Assembly (NCBI GenBank): GCA_039027855.1
Contig: JBCCJI010000002.1
Span: forward strand, 124,001-188,000
Direction of reading: 5' to 3'
DNA from: Thermohalobaculum sp039027855
GTDB lineage: Bacteria > Pseudomonadota > Alphaproteobacteria > Rhodobacterales > Rhodobacteraceae
DNA: 64,000 nt
The position numbers and the translations under genes were made by a program. Below the pieces are notes generated by a model. The model was not told where the DNA came from, ran no database searches, and was given only the letters and a program-made list of their open reading frames with translations. Within the stretch, counting starts at the first letter, position 1; the number at the start of each line of letters is the position of its first letter. Below, piece after piece: positions 43,396 to 52,357 of this stretch.

Positions 43396-44190
43396 TTACC
43401 TGCTCAAACGCGACAGCAGCGCCGGGAGCGCTGCTGCGACATTGACCGCAAAGGCCAAGGCGCGCCGGCTGGAACGGTCCTGCCCCTTGGCCGAGATCAC
43501 GGCCACGACCCGGGGGCGCCCGTCGATCTCGGCGAAGATCGGCGAGCCTGAGGCACCGAAAGTGACATCGCAGCCCAGCACGAAAACGCGCGCCTCGCGT
43601 CCCTGCAGGTCGCAGCCGTCCTGTCGTGTCAGCGCATGGGCCCGATCCTGGCGGTAGCTGATCAGCGTCAAGGCGTCGTCGCGCTCGAGATCGCCACTGA
43701 TCGGAAAGGCCGGTACGAGATCGCCGGGTATCTCGGCCTCGAGCCGGATCAGCGCGAGATCAGCGCCGATCTGGTCGTAGGTGACACCGGATCCGTGCAG
43801 GTAGCCGGGGTGCACGATGACCTCACCCGCCAGCCGGTGGGCCACTTTCGTGCCCCGCCGCCAGCCAGCAACGAAGTGGATGTTGCCGGGCGCATGCATC
43901 AACCCGGTGCGGTTCGAGAACACGCAATGCGCAGCCGTAACAACGAGATCGGTGTCGATCAGCGTGCCGGTGCACATCGACTGCTCAGAGCGCGCGGCGA
44001 TGTTGACCCGGCCGACACCTTTCCAGGGCTGATGCTCTTCGGTCGTCAGCATGCGCCGCCGGTCGAGATCGAGCGCCGCGGCAGGGAAGGCGGCAACCAC
44101 AATGCCGGTGAGGGCTGCCGCCACCGCCAGGCTCAGGCCAAGCGCCCCTGGCAGAGCGCGGGCTGGCCGGGCTGGCGGTCCCGCGATCAC
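43396..44190 (-). CDS. Exported trypsin-like serine protease
   Basis: A 264-residue S1-family protease. Catalytic triad candidates are all present: His in VVTAAHCVF, Asp in GADLALIRL and Ser in TFGASGSPIF, so it should be active. Four or more Cys (SMCTGTL, AAHC, DGCDLQG, LGCDV) can form two disulfides, which fits export. The GTG start at 44190 overlaps the glcF stop (GTGA), giving a leader with the hydrophobic segment ALGLSLAVAAALTGIVVAAF. It ends the glycolate-oxidase operon; no link between the protease and glycolate is known to me. Confidence 0.85.
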   Translation of the reverse strand: MIAGPPARPARALPGALGLSLAVAAALTGIVVAAFPAAALDLDRRRMLTTEEHQPWKGVGRVNIAARSEQSMCTGTLIDTDLVVTAAHCVFSNRTGLMHAPGNIHFVAGWRRGTKVAHRLAGEVIVHPGYLHGSGVTYDQIGADLALIRLEAEIPGDLVPAFPISGDLERDDALTLISYRQDRAHALTRQDGCDLQGREARVFVLGCDVTFGASGSPIFAEIDGRPRVVAVISAKGQDRSSRRALAFAVNVAAALPALLSRLSR

Positions 44191-45551
44191 TCGGCCGCCA
44201 TCGCCGGCGGATCGGCAGGCCGCGCGGCGTCGCCGGCGATGGCCGGGGCCGGTTCGGGCACCCGGCCCCTGAGCGCGCGGGGCACAGGCCCGCCGGTCGC
44301 CCAATCGAGCAGCGCCGCGGTATGCACGATGGGGATGCCTGTACCGCTGCCGATCTGCTGCATGCAGCCGATGTTACCGGCGGCGATCACCTCGGGCGCC
44401 TTCGCCTCCAGCGTCGCAACCTTCCGCTTCTTAAGTTCCTCGGCGATCTCGGGCTGCAGCAGGTTGTAGGTGCCGGCCGAGCCGCAGCAGAGATGCGGAT
44501 CGGCGGGCTCGACCACCTTGAAGCCGGACTGGCGGAGCAGCGACTTGGGCGCACCCGTCACCTTCTGCCCGTGCTGCAACGAGCATGCGGCGTGATAGGC
44601 CACCCGCATCGGCGCGGCATGGGTGGGGTCGATCAGCCCCGCCTTGGCCATGAACTCGCTAACATCCATCGCCAGCGCCGAGACCGCCGCCGCATCCTCG
44701 GCCCAGGCGGGGTCGCTGCGGAGCATGTGGCCGTAATCCTTGACCGTGGTGCCGCAGCCCGAGGTGTTGATGATCACCGCATCAAGCCCCTCGCCGCGCA
44801 CTTCGCCCATCCAGGCGGCGATATTGGCCTCGGCGCGGCGGTGGGCGATCTCGGACTTGCCCATGTGATGCTCCAGCGCGCCGCAGCAGCCGATGCCCTT
44901 AGCGATCACCACGTCAAACCCATGGCGTGTCAGCAGGCGGATCGTGGAGCCATTGATCTCGGCATCGAGCGCCATCTGGGCACAGCCGGTCATCAGCGCC
45001 ACCCGACCCCGGCGTGCGCCCTCGGCAGCGTGCACCTGCGGCCGGTCGTGGCGGGCTGGCGGCTCGATCGGCGCGCGGGCCATGCGCATCATCGCGCCAA
45101 GCCGGCCGGGCAGGTACTGCCCCACCGGTCGCGCGATCTTCGCGCCGAGCATCGCCAGGCGAAAGCGGTTGGGATAAGGCAGGATCTGGCGCAGCATCCA
45201 GCGCAGCGCCCGGTCGTGCCAAGGCCGCGTATAGGTCTTCTCGATGTATTCGCGCGCATGGTCGACCAGATGCATGTAATGCACGCCCGAAGGGCAAGTG
45301 GTCATGCAGGCGAGGCACGAGAGACAGCGGTCGATATGCTTGACCGTCTTGGCATCGGCCGGGCGGCCTTCCTCCAGCATCTGCTTCATCAGGTAGATGC
45401 GCCCGCGGGGGCTGTCGAGTTCGTCGCCCAGCACGGCATAGGTGGGGCAGGTCGCGGTGCAAAACCCGCAATGCACGCATTTGCGGATCACCTGCTCGGC
45501 CCGGGCGGTGCCGGGGTCCTGTAGCTGCTGCTCGGTGAAGGTGGTCTGCAT
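44187..45551 (-). CDS. glcF: Glycolate oxidase iron-sulfur subunit GlcF
   Basis: A 454-residue cytoplasmic subunit that carries electrons from the flavin subunits. Two [4Fe-4S] ferredoxin motifs are intact: CVHCGFCTATCPTY (~25-38) and CLSCLACMTTCPSG (~75-88). Two CCG domains follow, GIGCCGALEHHMGKSE and HLCCGSAGTYNLLQ. The C-terminal ~35 residues are an Ala/Pro-rich tail. It completes the GlcDEF complex oxidising glycolate to glyoxylate into the quinone pool. An unknown gene separates it from glcE. Confidence 0.95.
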   Translation of the reverse strand: MQTTFTEQQLQDPGTARAEQVIRKCVHCGFCTATCPTYAVLGDELDSPRGRIYLMKQMLEEGRPADAKTVKHIDRCLSCLACMTTCPSGVHYMHLVDHAREYIEKTYTRPWHDRALRWMLRQILPYPNRFRLAMLGAKIARPVGQYLPGRLGAMMRMARAPIEPPARHDRPQVHAAEGARRGRVALMTGCAQMALDAEINGSTIRLLTRHGFDVVIAKGIGCCGALEHHMGKSEIAHRRAEANIAAWMGEVRGEGLDAVIINTSGCGTTVKDYGHMLRSDPAWAEDAAAVSALAMDVSEFMAKAGLIDPTHAAPMRVAYHAACSLQHGQKVTGAPKSLLRQSGFKVVEPADPHLCCGSAGTYNLLQPEIAEELKKRKVATLEAKAPEVIAAGNIGCMQQIGSGTGIPIVHTAALLDWATGGPVPRALRGRVPEPAPAIAGDAARPADPPAMAAE

Positions 45552-45629
45552 CTCTGCCCTCCCGTCAGTGGCGGTCTACGTGGCGGCGCGCCAGCTTGGT
45601 CGCACCCGCTGCGGTCGTCGTCCTGGGCG

Positions 45630-46883
45630 TCAGTGCATGCTGTCGGGCCGAAGCGGCAGGAGACGCTCCTCCAACCCGGCGGCATCGAACAGGATGTCGG
45701 CCGGCGCGGTGACGCCAGCGGTGGCAAGCACCTCGGCAGCCGTGGTCAGCGCGGCCTCGATATCGGATGTCGTGAAGTCGAGATAGACATGGCCCTGCCC
45801 GTGCCCTTCGCCCCAGACCCCGCCGAGATTGCGCTCGCGCAGGGCGGCGTTCAGCGCGTCGCTTAGCGTGCTCCGCGCATCGACGGCGTCGAACGGGTGG
45901 TCGGGCGTACGGGCGAGGCGGAGGCCGAGGAACGCCTCAACGTGGCGCGTATACCGGCGGGCGGCCATGCGACAGCCTTGCTGACGCGCGTCGAAATAGC
46001 CGCTCTGCGTCGTGGTATAGGTGATGGTGTCGCGCCGCGGATCCCCCTCCCAGTCATTTGCCGTCGGATCGAGCTGGTAAAGCGCCACCTCGCCTGCACC
46101 CGGCTGATCGGCGAAGCGTTCCGTTGGAACGGCGTCGTGCAGCATGCGCAACAGGTCCGTGACCTGATCGCGGAAACCTCCCAGCCAATCGGGGTGCGGA
46201 TCGGGCCGGGGCGCCTTGCCCAACAGGCGACCGAGGATGCCACCGCCCTTCGGTGCGTCGATCACGTTACCATGGCCCTCACCGAACCAATCACGCTCGA
46301 CCTGCTCTCCCATCAGGACCGAAAACGCCGTGAGCGCCTCGCCCGCGAGCTGGAACTCCATGCCCGGGCCGATACCGGTCACATCGATCGTGCCCGTTTG
46401 CGAGCGCTCGACGCGCGCCCCGGTGATTGTGAGACCGCCCGTACGCCCCGCGATCTGGTCGATCGCCGCCTCGATGGTGCGTGCGGGCGGCCGCGGCTCG
46501 GCCAGCGCCAGGCGCGGGTGGCTGGGCGCGGCCGCCATAATGGCGTGCATCAGGGGCCGGGCCTCGTGGTTCAACTCGCTGCTGAGGACGAGGGCATGGG
46601 GCGTATCGGCGCCCACCATGGCACCGGGGCCGAACTCCCACATCACCGTCTCGTCGAACGGGCCGAGGATGCGGGCCATCGCGTCGGGCACGTCGAGACC
46701 GACATCGCCGTCGACTGTCCCGTCGAAGAGATCGGCCAAAGCGTCGGCCTCGGCCATGAAGCGTTGCCACATGGGCGCGATGGCGGCCTGTTCGGCGGGC
46801 TCGAGGCGCGCCGCCCAAAAGGCATAGACATCGGCAGGGCCGGCGGGCGCCAGGGCGGCGGGGGCGATAGCAGCCGGGCTCAT
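45630..46883 (-). CDS. Unknown protein encoded between glcE and glcF
   Basis: A 417-residue soluble protein starting at an ATGA overlap with the glcE stop. No signal peptide or membrane segment. It seems to have an N-terminal half (ETVMWEFGPGAMVGADTPHA, then LSSELNHEARPLMHAIMAAA) and a C-terminal ~180-residue half (YTTTQSGYFDARQQGCRMAA, then WGEGHGQGHVYLDF) joined by a Gly/Pro-rich linker. I do not recognise a family. The repeated beta-strand patterns and the acidic clusters suggest regulation or assembly rather than electron transfer; no Cys cluster is present. Its place inside the operon implies a job tied to glycolate oxidase. Confidence 0.7.
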   Translation of the reverse strand: MSPAAIAPAALAPAGPADVYAFWAARLEPAEQAAIAPMWQRFMAEADALADLFDGTVDGDVGLDVPDAMARILGPFDETVMWEFGPGAMVGADTPHALVLSSELNHEARPLMHAIMAAAPSHPRLALAEPRPPARTIEAAIDQIAGRTGGLTITGARVERSQTGTIDVTGIGPGMEFQLAGEALTAFSVLMGEQVERDWFGEGHGNVIDAPKGGGILGRLLGKAPRPDPHPDWLGGFRDQVTDLLRMLHDAVPTERFADQPGAGEVALYQLDPTANDWEGDPRRDTITYTTTQSGYFDARQQGCRMAARRYTRHVEAFLGLRLARTPDHPFDAVDARSTLSDALNAALRERNLGGVWGEGHGQGHVYLDFTTSDIEAALTTAAEVLATAGVTAPADILFDAAGLEERLLPLRPDSMH

Positions 46884-48055
46884 GCCGCCATCCGCCCGGG
46901 ATTCAGGATGCCATGGGGATCGAAGCGGTCGCGCAAGCCCTGCGAGATCCGGGCAAGGGGCGCGGGGGCCGGTTCGAAGACCTCGACGGCGGCGCGCAGC
47001 GCCGCCTGGGCGCGGATCAGCGTGGCATGGCCGCCATTGGCCGCTGTCTCGGCGCGGATCGCCGCGCCACCGGCATCGTCGTCCTCGGGCATCAGCAGCC
47101 AGACGAGACCGCCACCCCAATCATAGAATGCCTCGACCGGGCGGGTCGCAGCCAGCGACGCAACGATGGCCGGGCCGTCCGAGGGCCGGCACGAGACACG
47201 CCAGACGGCACCCTCGCGCCCAGCGAAGGGGCCGACGTCCCGGATATGCGCCCAAAGGCTCTCATGCGGCGCGCCTTCCAGCGTGTGCGCATCGCCATGG
47301 GGCACAAGCGCGTTGGCCAGGCCGAGCGTGCGATACTCAGCCTGCGCCTCGATCCCCTCCACCCGCAGCACGGTGCGCGCAGGGGCATCCGCTGTCGCCG
47401 GCAGATGGGCGGCGCCATTGACGTCGAATGGCGTCGCAAGTGCAGTGGTGAGCGCCGCCTGTGCCGCGGTGTCGGACAGCCCCTCGATGACCAGACTACG
47501 GGCCGCCTGTGGTCTGGGCTGGACCTTGAAGCTGATCTCGGAGATCACGCCCAACGTGCCGTACTGCCCGGCCATCAGCTTGACGAGGTCATAGCCGGTG
47601 ACGTTCTTCATCACCCGCCCGCCGTTCGAGACAATATTGCCGCGTCCATCGACGAAACGAACGCCGAGCATCGCGTCACGGCAGGCGCCCGCCGCGATCC
47701 GGCGCGGGCCGGAGACGGCGCAGGCGACGACACCGCCAATCGTCGGCTCACCCGTCGTCCCGAGGAGCGGCCTGTGGTCCATCGGTTCGAAGGGCAGGCG
47801 CTGACCCTCGGCAGAAAGCGCTGCTTCCACCTCGGCCACCGGCGTGCCGGCCTTGACCACCAGCGTCAGCGCGCCCGGCTCGTAGAGCGTGATACCCGCG
47901 ATGCCACCTGTCTCGAGCGTGCGCGCGGCCTGGACCGGCCGGCCGAGACCCGACCGGGTGCCACCGCCCACGATTTCGATCGGATCGCCCTGCGCCGCCG
48001 CATCGGCCACGGCCTCGGAGAGGGCGGCTTCGTCCCCCGGTCGGTGGATCCCCAT
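46880..48055 (-). CDS. glcE: Glycolate oxidase FAD-binding subunit GlcE
   Basis: A 391-residue FAD-type-4 (PCMH) subunit. Landmarks are EIVGGGTRSGLGRP, the FAD-contact segment LLGTTGEPTIGGVVACAVSG, ACRDAMLGVRFVDGRG, and VMKNVTGYDLVKLMAGQYGT followed by LGVISEI. It begins 5 bases after the glcD stop and overlaps the unknown gene downstream, so the operon is tightly coupled. GlcE is needed together with GlcD and GlcF for activity in E. coli. Confidence 0.94.
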   Translation of the reverse strand: MGIHRPGDEAALSEAVADAAAQGDPIEIVGGGTRSGLGRPVQAARTLETGGIAGITLYEPGALTLVVKAGTPVAEVEAALSAEGQRLPFEPMDHRPLLGTTGEPTIGGVVACAVSGPRRIAAGACRDAMLGVRFVDGRGNIVSNGGRVMKNVTGYDLVKLMAGQYGTLGVISEISFKVQPRPQAARSLVIEGLSDTAAQAALTTALATPFDVNGAAHLPATADAPARTVLRVEGIEAQAEYRTLGLANALVPHGDAHTLEGAPHESLWAHIRDVGPFAGREGAVWRVSCRPSDGPAIVASLAATRPVEAFYDWGGGLVWLLMPEDDDAGGAAIRAETAANGGHATLIRAQAALRAAVEVFEPAPAPLARISQGLRDRFDPHGILNPGRMAA

Positions 48056-48060
48056 GCCGC

Positions 48061-49536
48061 CTACTCCGCCGCGACCCTACCGGCGGTCCGGCGCCCCGAC
48101 GCCGCCGCACGGCGCGGGGCGGAGACATGGAGCGGGAAGACCTTGGCCGGGTTCATGAGCCAGGCCGGGTCGAACACGTCCTTGACGTCCATCTGCGCGC
48201 TGAGATCGGCGGGACGGAACTGGTGGGTCATCAGATCCCGCTTCTCCACGCCGACGCCGTGCTCGCCGGTCAGGCAGCCGCCCACATCGACACAAAGGCG
48301 CAGCAGATCCTCGCCGAGGCGCTCGGCCGTCTCGAGCTGACCAGGTTCGTTGGCGTTGAAGATGATGAGCGGATGCAGGTTGCCGTCGCCCGCATGGAAC
48401 ACATTGGCGACCTGCAGACCGTGCTTCTCGGACAGCTCCGCCGTGCGACGCAGCACTTCCGGCAGCGTGGCCACCGGCACCGTTCCGTCAAGGCAGATGT
48501 AATCGCCAAGCTGACCCATGGCACCGAAAGCCGATTTGCGGCCGAGCCAGATCGCCTTGGCCTCGTCGTCGTCCTCTGCCTCACGCCAGACCTTGGGATC
48601 GTGCCGGTCGGCCACCGCCTTGATCAGCGCCAGCTGCGCGGCGATCTCGTCATCCGATCCCTCAACCTCGACAATCAGCAGGGCGTCGACATCCAGCGGG
48701 TAGCCCGCGCCCGCGAAATCCTCGGTCGCGTGGATGCAGGGACGATCCATGAACTCGATCGCCACCGGGATAACGCCCGATTTGATGATATCGGCCACGC
48801 AAGCGCCCGCCGTCTCGGAGCTGTCGAAGCCCATCAGCACCGGGCGCGCGCCCTCGGGCGCTGGCAGGATGCGCAGCGTCGCCTCGGTCACGATGCCGAG
48901 CTGCCCCTCGCTGCCGCAGATCAGTCCCAGCAGGTCATAGCCCGCGGCATCCAAATGCCCGCCGCCGATCTCGACGATCTCGCCCTCGGTCGTGACGAAG
49001 CGCACGCCCATCAGGTTGTTGGTCGTCACCCCGTATTTCAGGCAGTGCGCCCCGCCGGAATTCATCGCGATGTTACCCGCAATGGCGCAGGCCAGTTGCG
49101 AGGACGGATCGGGCGCATAGAAGAACCCGACATCCTTCACCGCGCCGGTCACCCTCAGGTTGGTGATGCCGGTCTGCACGCGGATCGTGCGGTTCTCGTA
49201 GTCCGTCTCCAGCACCTGGTTCATGCGGGCGACGCCGAGGATCACGCTGTCGGCCGTCGGCAGCGACCCGCCGGCCAGCGAGGTGCCGGCGCCGCGGGGC
49301 ACGATGGGCGTGTCAAAACCGGCGCAGATCTTCACCGCCTCGGCGACCTCTTCGGTCGTTCGTGGCAGCACCACCGCGAGCGGTGGGCATTTATAGGCTG
49401 TCAGCCCGTCGCATTCATAGGCGACCAGTTCCTCGGCCGCGAAGATGACGCCATCTTCGCCGAGCGCTTCGAGCAAAGCGGCGACGAGGGCTGGCTTACG
49501 GCCGATGACCGCTTCGCTTGGCTCGGGCATCTGCAT
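48061..49536 (-). CDS. glcD: Glycolate oxidase FAD-linked subunit GlcD
   Basis: A 491-residue flavoprotein of the D-lactate dehydrogenase/GlcD group, the catalytic subunit. FAD-binding elements are IVPRGAGTSLAGGSLP and IAGNIAMNSGGAHCLKYGVT; the C-terminal active-site region has NVFHAGDGNLHPLI (metal/substrate His) and GGCLTGEHGVGVEKRDLM. ATG 49536 has GGGAGG 10 bases upstream. First gene of glcD-glcE-unknown-glcF-protease. No GlcC-type GntR regulator is adjacent. Confidence 0.96.
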   Translation of the reverse strand: MQMPEPSEAVIGRKPALVAALLEALGEDGVIFAAEELVAYECDGLTAYKCPPLAVVLPRTTEEVAEAVKICAGFDTPIVPRGAGTSLAGGSLPTADSVILGVARMNQVLETDYENRTIRVQTGITNLRVTGAVKDVGFFYAPDPSSQLACAIAGNIAMNSGGAHCLKYGVTTNNLMGVRFVTTEGEIVEIGGGHLDAAGYDLLGLICGSEGQLGIVTEATLRILPAPEGARPVLMGFDSSETAGACVADIIKSGVIPVAIEFMDRPCIHATEDFAGAGYPLDVDALLIVEVEGSDDEIAAQLALIKAVADRHDPKVWREAEDDDEAKAIWLGRKSAFGAMGQLGDYICLDGTVPVATLPEVLRRTAELSEKHGLQVANVFHAGDGNLHPLIIFNANEPGQLETAERLGEDLLRLCVDVGGCLTGEHGVGVEKRDLMTHQFRPADLSAQMDVKDVFDPAWLMNPAKVFPLHVSAPRRAAASGRRTAGRVAAE

Positions 49537-49694
49537 GGAACAGGCCTCCCGCGGTTGTTGTTCGTAGTTTCTACAGACCTAAGCTGGGGCTCGCGCTGCG
49601 ACCAGCACGCCCATTCCACATCGCGGAATGTTCATACCGCAGGGCGGAAGGGGGTCGATCCAATGGCCATCGCGGTACGGGTATGGCCCCGGCA

Positions 49695-49749
49695 GGCCCT
49701 CTCAGGCCCCTCTCAGGCCCCTCTCAGGCCCCTCTCAGGCCCCTCTCAG
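49695..49749. repeat. Five-fold 11-bp tandem repeat at the end of ptsP
   Basis: The unit GGCCCCTCTCA occurs about five times without interruption, the first copy one base short. The last unit overlaps the stop codon of ptsP (49746-49748, read on the minus strand), so all copies lie just past the coding end. Unit length is not a multiple of three. It lies between ptsP and the glcD promoter and is a likely slippage hot spot. Confidence 0.9.
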
Positions 49750-52007
49750 CCGGTGAGCCCGCTTCGCCAGGCGCGGAGCGCCGCACGCGCCGAGCGGTCG
49801 CCGGCCTCGGCCGAAGCCCTGACAACCGCCGCTGCCTCCGAAAGATCGGCCATGCGCAGGAGCTGTTTCACCGGCCCGATCGAGGCCGGGCGCATCGAGA
49901 GCTCGCGGAAGCCGCTGGCCGCCAACGCCAGGGCCTCCAGCGGTCGCCCGGCCGCCTCGCCACAGTAGCAGACCGGCGTGCCCACCACGTCGCAGCGGGC
50001 GACGACCTGCGACAGCATCGAAAGCGCGGTGTGGTTCAGCAGGTCATAACGACTGCGCACCCGCTCGTTCTCGCGGTCGGCGGCGAAGAAGAACTGCATC
50101 AGGTCGTTGCCACCCACCGAGACGAAATCGGCCGCCGAGAACAGGCTGTCGGGCGCGAAGATCAGGCTCGGGGTCTCCAGCATCAGCCCAAGGCGCAGGC
50201 GCCGCGGCGCGGGCCGGCCCGCCGCCTTTTCCCGCGCGACCTCATCGCGGAACAGGCGCGCCGCCTCGTGGAACTCCCAGGGTTCGGTCACCATAGGGAA
50301 CATCACGCTGAGCGCCCTGCCCCGTGCGCCACGCAGCAACGCCTGGATCTGCATGCGAAACAGCAGCGGCCGGTCCAGCGCCACGCGGAGCGCCCGCCAG
50401 CCAAGCGCGGGGTTGGGCTCATCCAGGCGTTTGGCATAGGGCAGGATCTTGTCCGAGCCGATATCAAGAGTGCGGAAGACGACCTCCTTGCCCTGCGCCG
50501 CCGAGAGCACGCGGTCATAAAGCGCCGCCTGGATCTCGCGCCCCGGCAGGCTGCCACGGATCATGAATTGCAGCTCGGTCCGGAACAGGCCCACCCCCTC
50601 GGCGCCCGACTGCTGCAGCGAGGGCAGATCCGCGAGGATGCCCGCATTCATCTTGAGAGCGATGGTCTTGCCGTCGGTCGAGGTCGCAGGCTTGTCGGCG
50701 AGTATCCGGTAACGCGCCCGGTTCTGCTTCTCGAGCGCGATCTTCTCGCGAAACGCCGTAAGCACGCTCGCTTCGGGACGCATATGCACGCGGCCCTGAT
50801 CGCCATCCACCACCAGACGGTCGGCCGGATTGGCGTCGCGGGTGACACGCTCGCAGCCGATCACCATGGGAATGTCGATGGCCCGCGCGACGATGGCGGC
50901 GTGCGACGAGACCGAGCCTTCCTCAAGCACGACCGCTCGGATGCGCCCGGCATGGTCGAGCAGATCGGCCGGGCCGATGTTCCGGGCGACCAGAATGGCG
51001 TCCTCCGGCAATTCGTCGGACGCGTCGCCGCCCACCAGATAGCGCAGCAGCCGGTTGGCCAGATCGTCCAGATCGTGCAGCCGCTCGCGCAGATAGGGAT
51101 CGCTGACCCGTTCCATCCGCGCGCGCACCGCCGACTGCACCTTCTCGACCGCGACCTCGGCGGCAAGCCCGCCGTCGATCGCCTCGGTCAGGCGCCGCAT
51201 CCAGCCCTTGTCGCGAGCGAACATGCGATAGGCCTCGAAAATCTCGCGATGGGGCTCGGCAGCGCCGAGGCGCCCCGCATCCATCATCGCGTCGATGTCG
51301 TCGCGCATCGCCTCGACCGCGTTGTCGAGACGCGCGCGCTCGATCTCCGGGTCCTCGGCGATGGGGTCGAATACGACCAGGCGGGGTTCGTGGAGATGCA
51401 CCACGCCTTCCACGATGCCGTCGCAGGCGACGCCCCCTTCGATCATCAGGCTGCCCTGTCGGCGCCCGGCACCGGCCTGGATACCGTCGGAACCGAGGAA
51501 CGTCCCCGCCTCGGCCATCTCGGCGATGACCATGGCGACGACTTCCAGCGCCTCGATCTCATCGTCGGTATAGCGCCGCGCCGTCTGGTTCTGCACGACG
51601 AGCACGCCCATCACCTCGCCGAGGCGCTGGATCGGCACACCGACGAAGGAGCGGTAGATCTCCTCACCGGTCTCGGGCAGGTAGCGAAAACCCGGCGCAT
51701 TCTGCGCATCGTCGGTCGCATAGGGCTCAGCCGAGGCGGCGATCCGGCCGACGAGGCCCTGGCCAACCCTCAGCCGGGCGGCATGCACGGCATCGGCCTT
51801 GAGACCCTCGGTGGCACAGAGCTCAAGCGTCCGCTCGTCGCGCTTGAGATAGATCGAGCAGACCTCGGCCACCATGTTCGAGGCGACGAGCTGCACGACC
51901 TTGTCGAGGCGCTGCTGCCCATCGCCAGCACGGGCCATGACCGCGCGCAGGGTGCGAAGGAGTGCGCGCGAGCCGCCCTTCTCGGATCCCCTGTGCAATT
52001 CGGTCAT
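49746..52007 (-). CDS. ptsP: Phosphoenolpyruvate-protein phosphotransferase PtsP (EI-Ntr)
   Basis: A 753-residue enzyme I of the nitrogen-type phosphotransferase system. It has a GAF domain (~residues 20-165, with YRSFVGVPIQRLGEVMGVLV). The phosphotransfer domain follows with the active His369 in EEGSVSSHAAIVARA. The PEP-binding barrel has GVGLFRTELQFM, FRTLDIGSDKILPY and the catalytic Cys in GTPVCYCGEAAG. ATG 52007 is chosen because it directly precedes the GAF domain and has GGGAGG upstream; upstream in-frame sequence is not conserved-looking. It passes phosphate to NPr and then EIIA-Ntr (not in this window), linking nitrogen/carbon status to regulation. Confidence 0.95.
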   Translation of the reverse strand: MTELHRGSEKGGSRALLRTLRAVMARAGDGQQRLDKVVQLVASNMVAEVCSIYLKRDERTLELCATEGLKADAVHAARLRVGQGLVGRIAASAEPYATDDAQNAPGFRYLPETGEEIYRSFVGVPIQRLGEVMGVLVVQNQTARRYTDDEIEALEVVAMVIAEMAEAGTFLGSDGIQAGAGRRQGSLMIEGGVACDGIVEGVVHLHEPRLVVFDPIAEDPEIERARLDNAVEAMRDDIDAMMDAGRLGAAEPHREIFEAYRMFARDKGWMRRLTEAIDGGLAAEVAVEKVQSAVRARMERVSDPYLRERLHDLDDLANRLLRYLVGGDASDELPEDAILVARNIGPADLLDHAGRIRAVVLEEGSVSSHAAIVARAIDIPMVIGCERVTRDANPADRLVVDGDQGRVHMRPEASVLTAFREKIALEKQNRARYRILADKPATSTDGKTIALKMNAGILADLPSLQQSGAEGVGLFRTELQFMIRGSLPGREIQAALYDRVLSAAQGKEVVFRTLDIGSDKILPYAKRLDEPNPALGWRALRVALDRPLLFRMQIQALLRGARGRALSVMFPMVTEPWEFHEAARLFRDEVAREKAAGRPAPRRLRLGLMLETPSLIFAPDSLFSAADFVSVGGNDLMQFFFAADRENERVRSRYDLLNHTALSMLSQVVARCDVVGTPVCYCGEAAGRPLEALALAASGFRELSMRPASIGPVKQLLRMADLSEAAAVVRASAEAGDRSARAALRAWRSGLTG

Positions 52008-52357
52008 CGCGGTGGGCCTCCCTCCCGGCCAGCGGCATGGGCGCCGTGCGGGCGCCTGGTCACGCGCGCGGCCCGGCGATGCGGTGCGGACGCGGCGGTG
52101 GCGCCTATCTGCGATGTGACGTCGCAGAGGGCAACCCTTTTCGATGACGTCAAGTCGCGGAAGTTGCGACGCTTTCGGCGCTGCAGCATGCGGTGCTCGC
52201 CCAGTGTCGGCCGGCCAGACGGCGCTCATGGCAAGCGGCGGCACGAGGCCGCGGGAAAAAAGGTTCACGCCTCCGTGACCTGTGTTAGCGTCTCACTGCC
52301 CTTGGGGCAAAGAGCGGCACCAAACCGTCAACGATACAACATCAGGGAGGAGAAACC
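52008..52357. other. Divergent region between ptsP and the sulfite dehydrogenase gene
   Basis: 350 bases without a gene. Two TGACGTC motifs occur as near-direct repeats (GATGTGACGTCGC near 52111 and GATGACGTCAAGTCGC near 52142), spaced about three helical turns; these could be operators for either direction. The rightward gene has a very strong ribosome site (GGGAGGAG). Confidence 0.45.

Noticed and set aside
49695..49749. CRISPR-like array
   Set aside because: Units are 11 bp and contiguous with no spacers; it is a simple tandem repeat.
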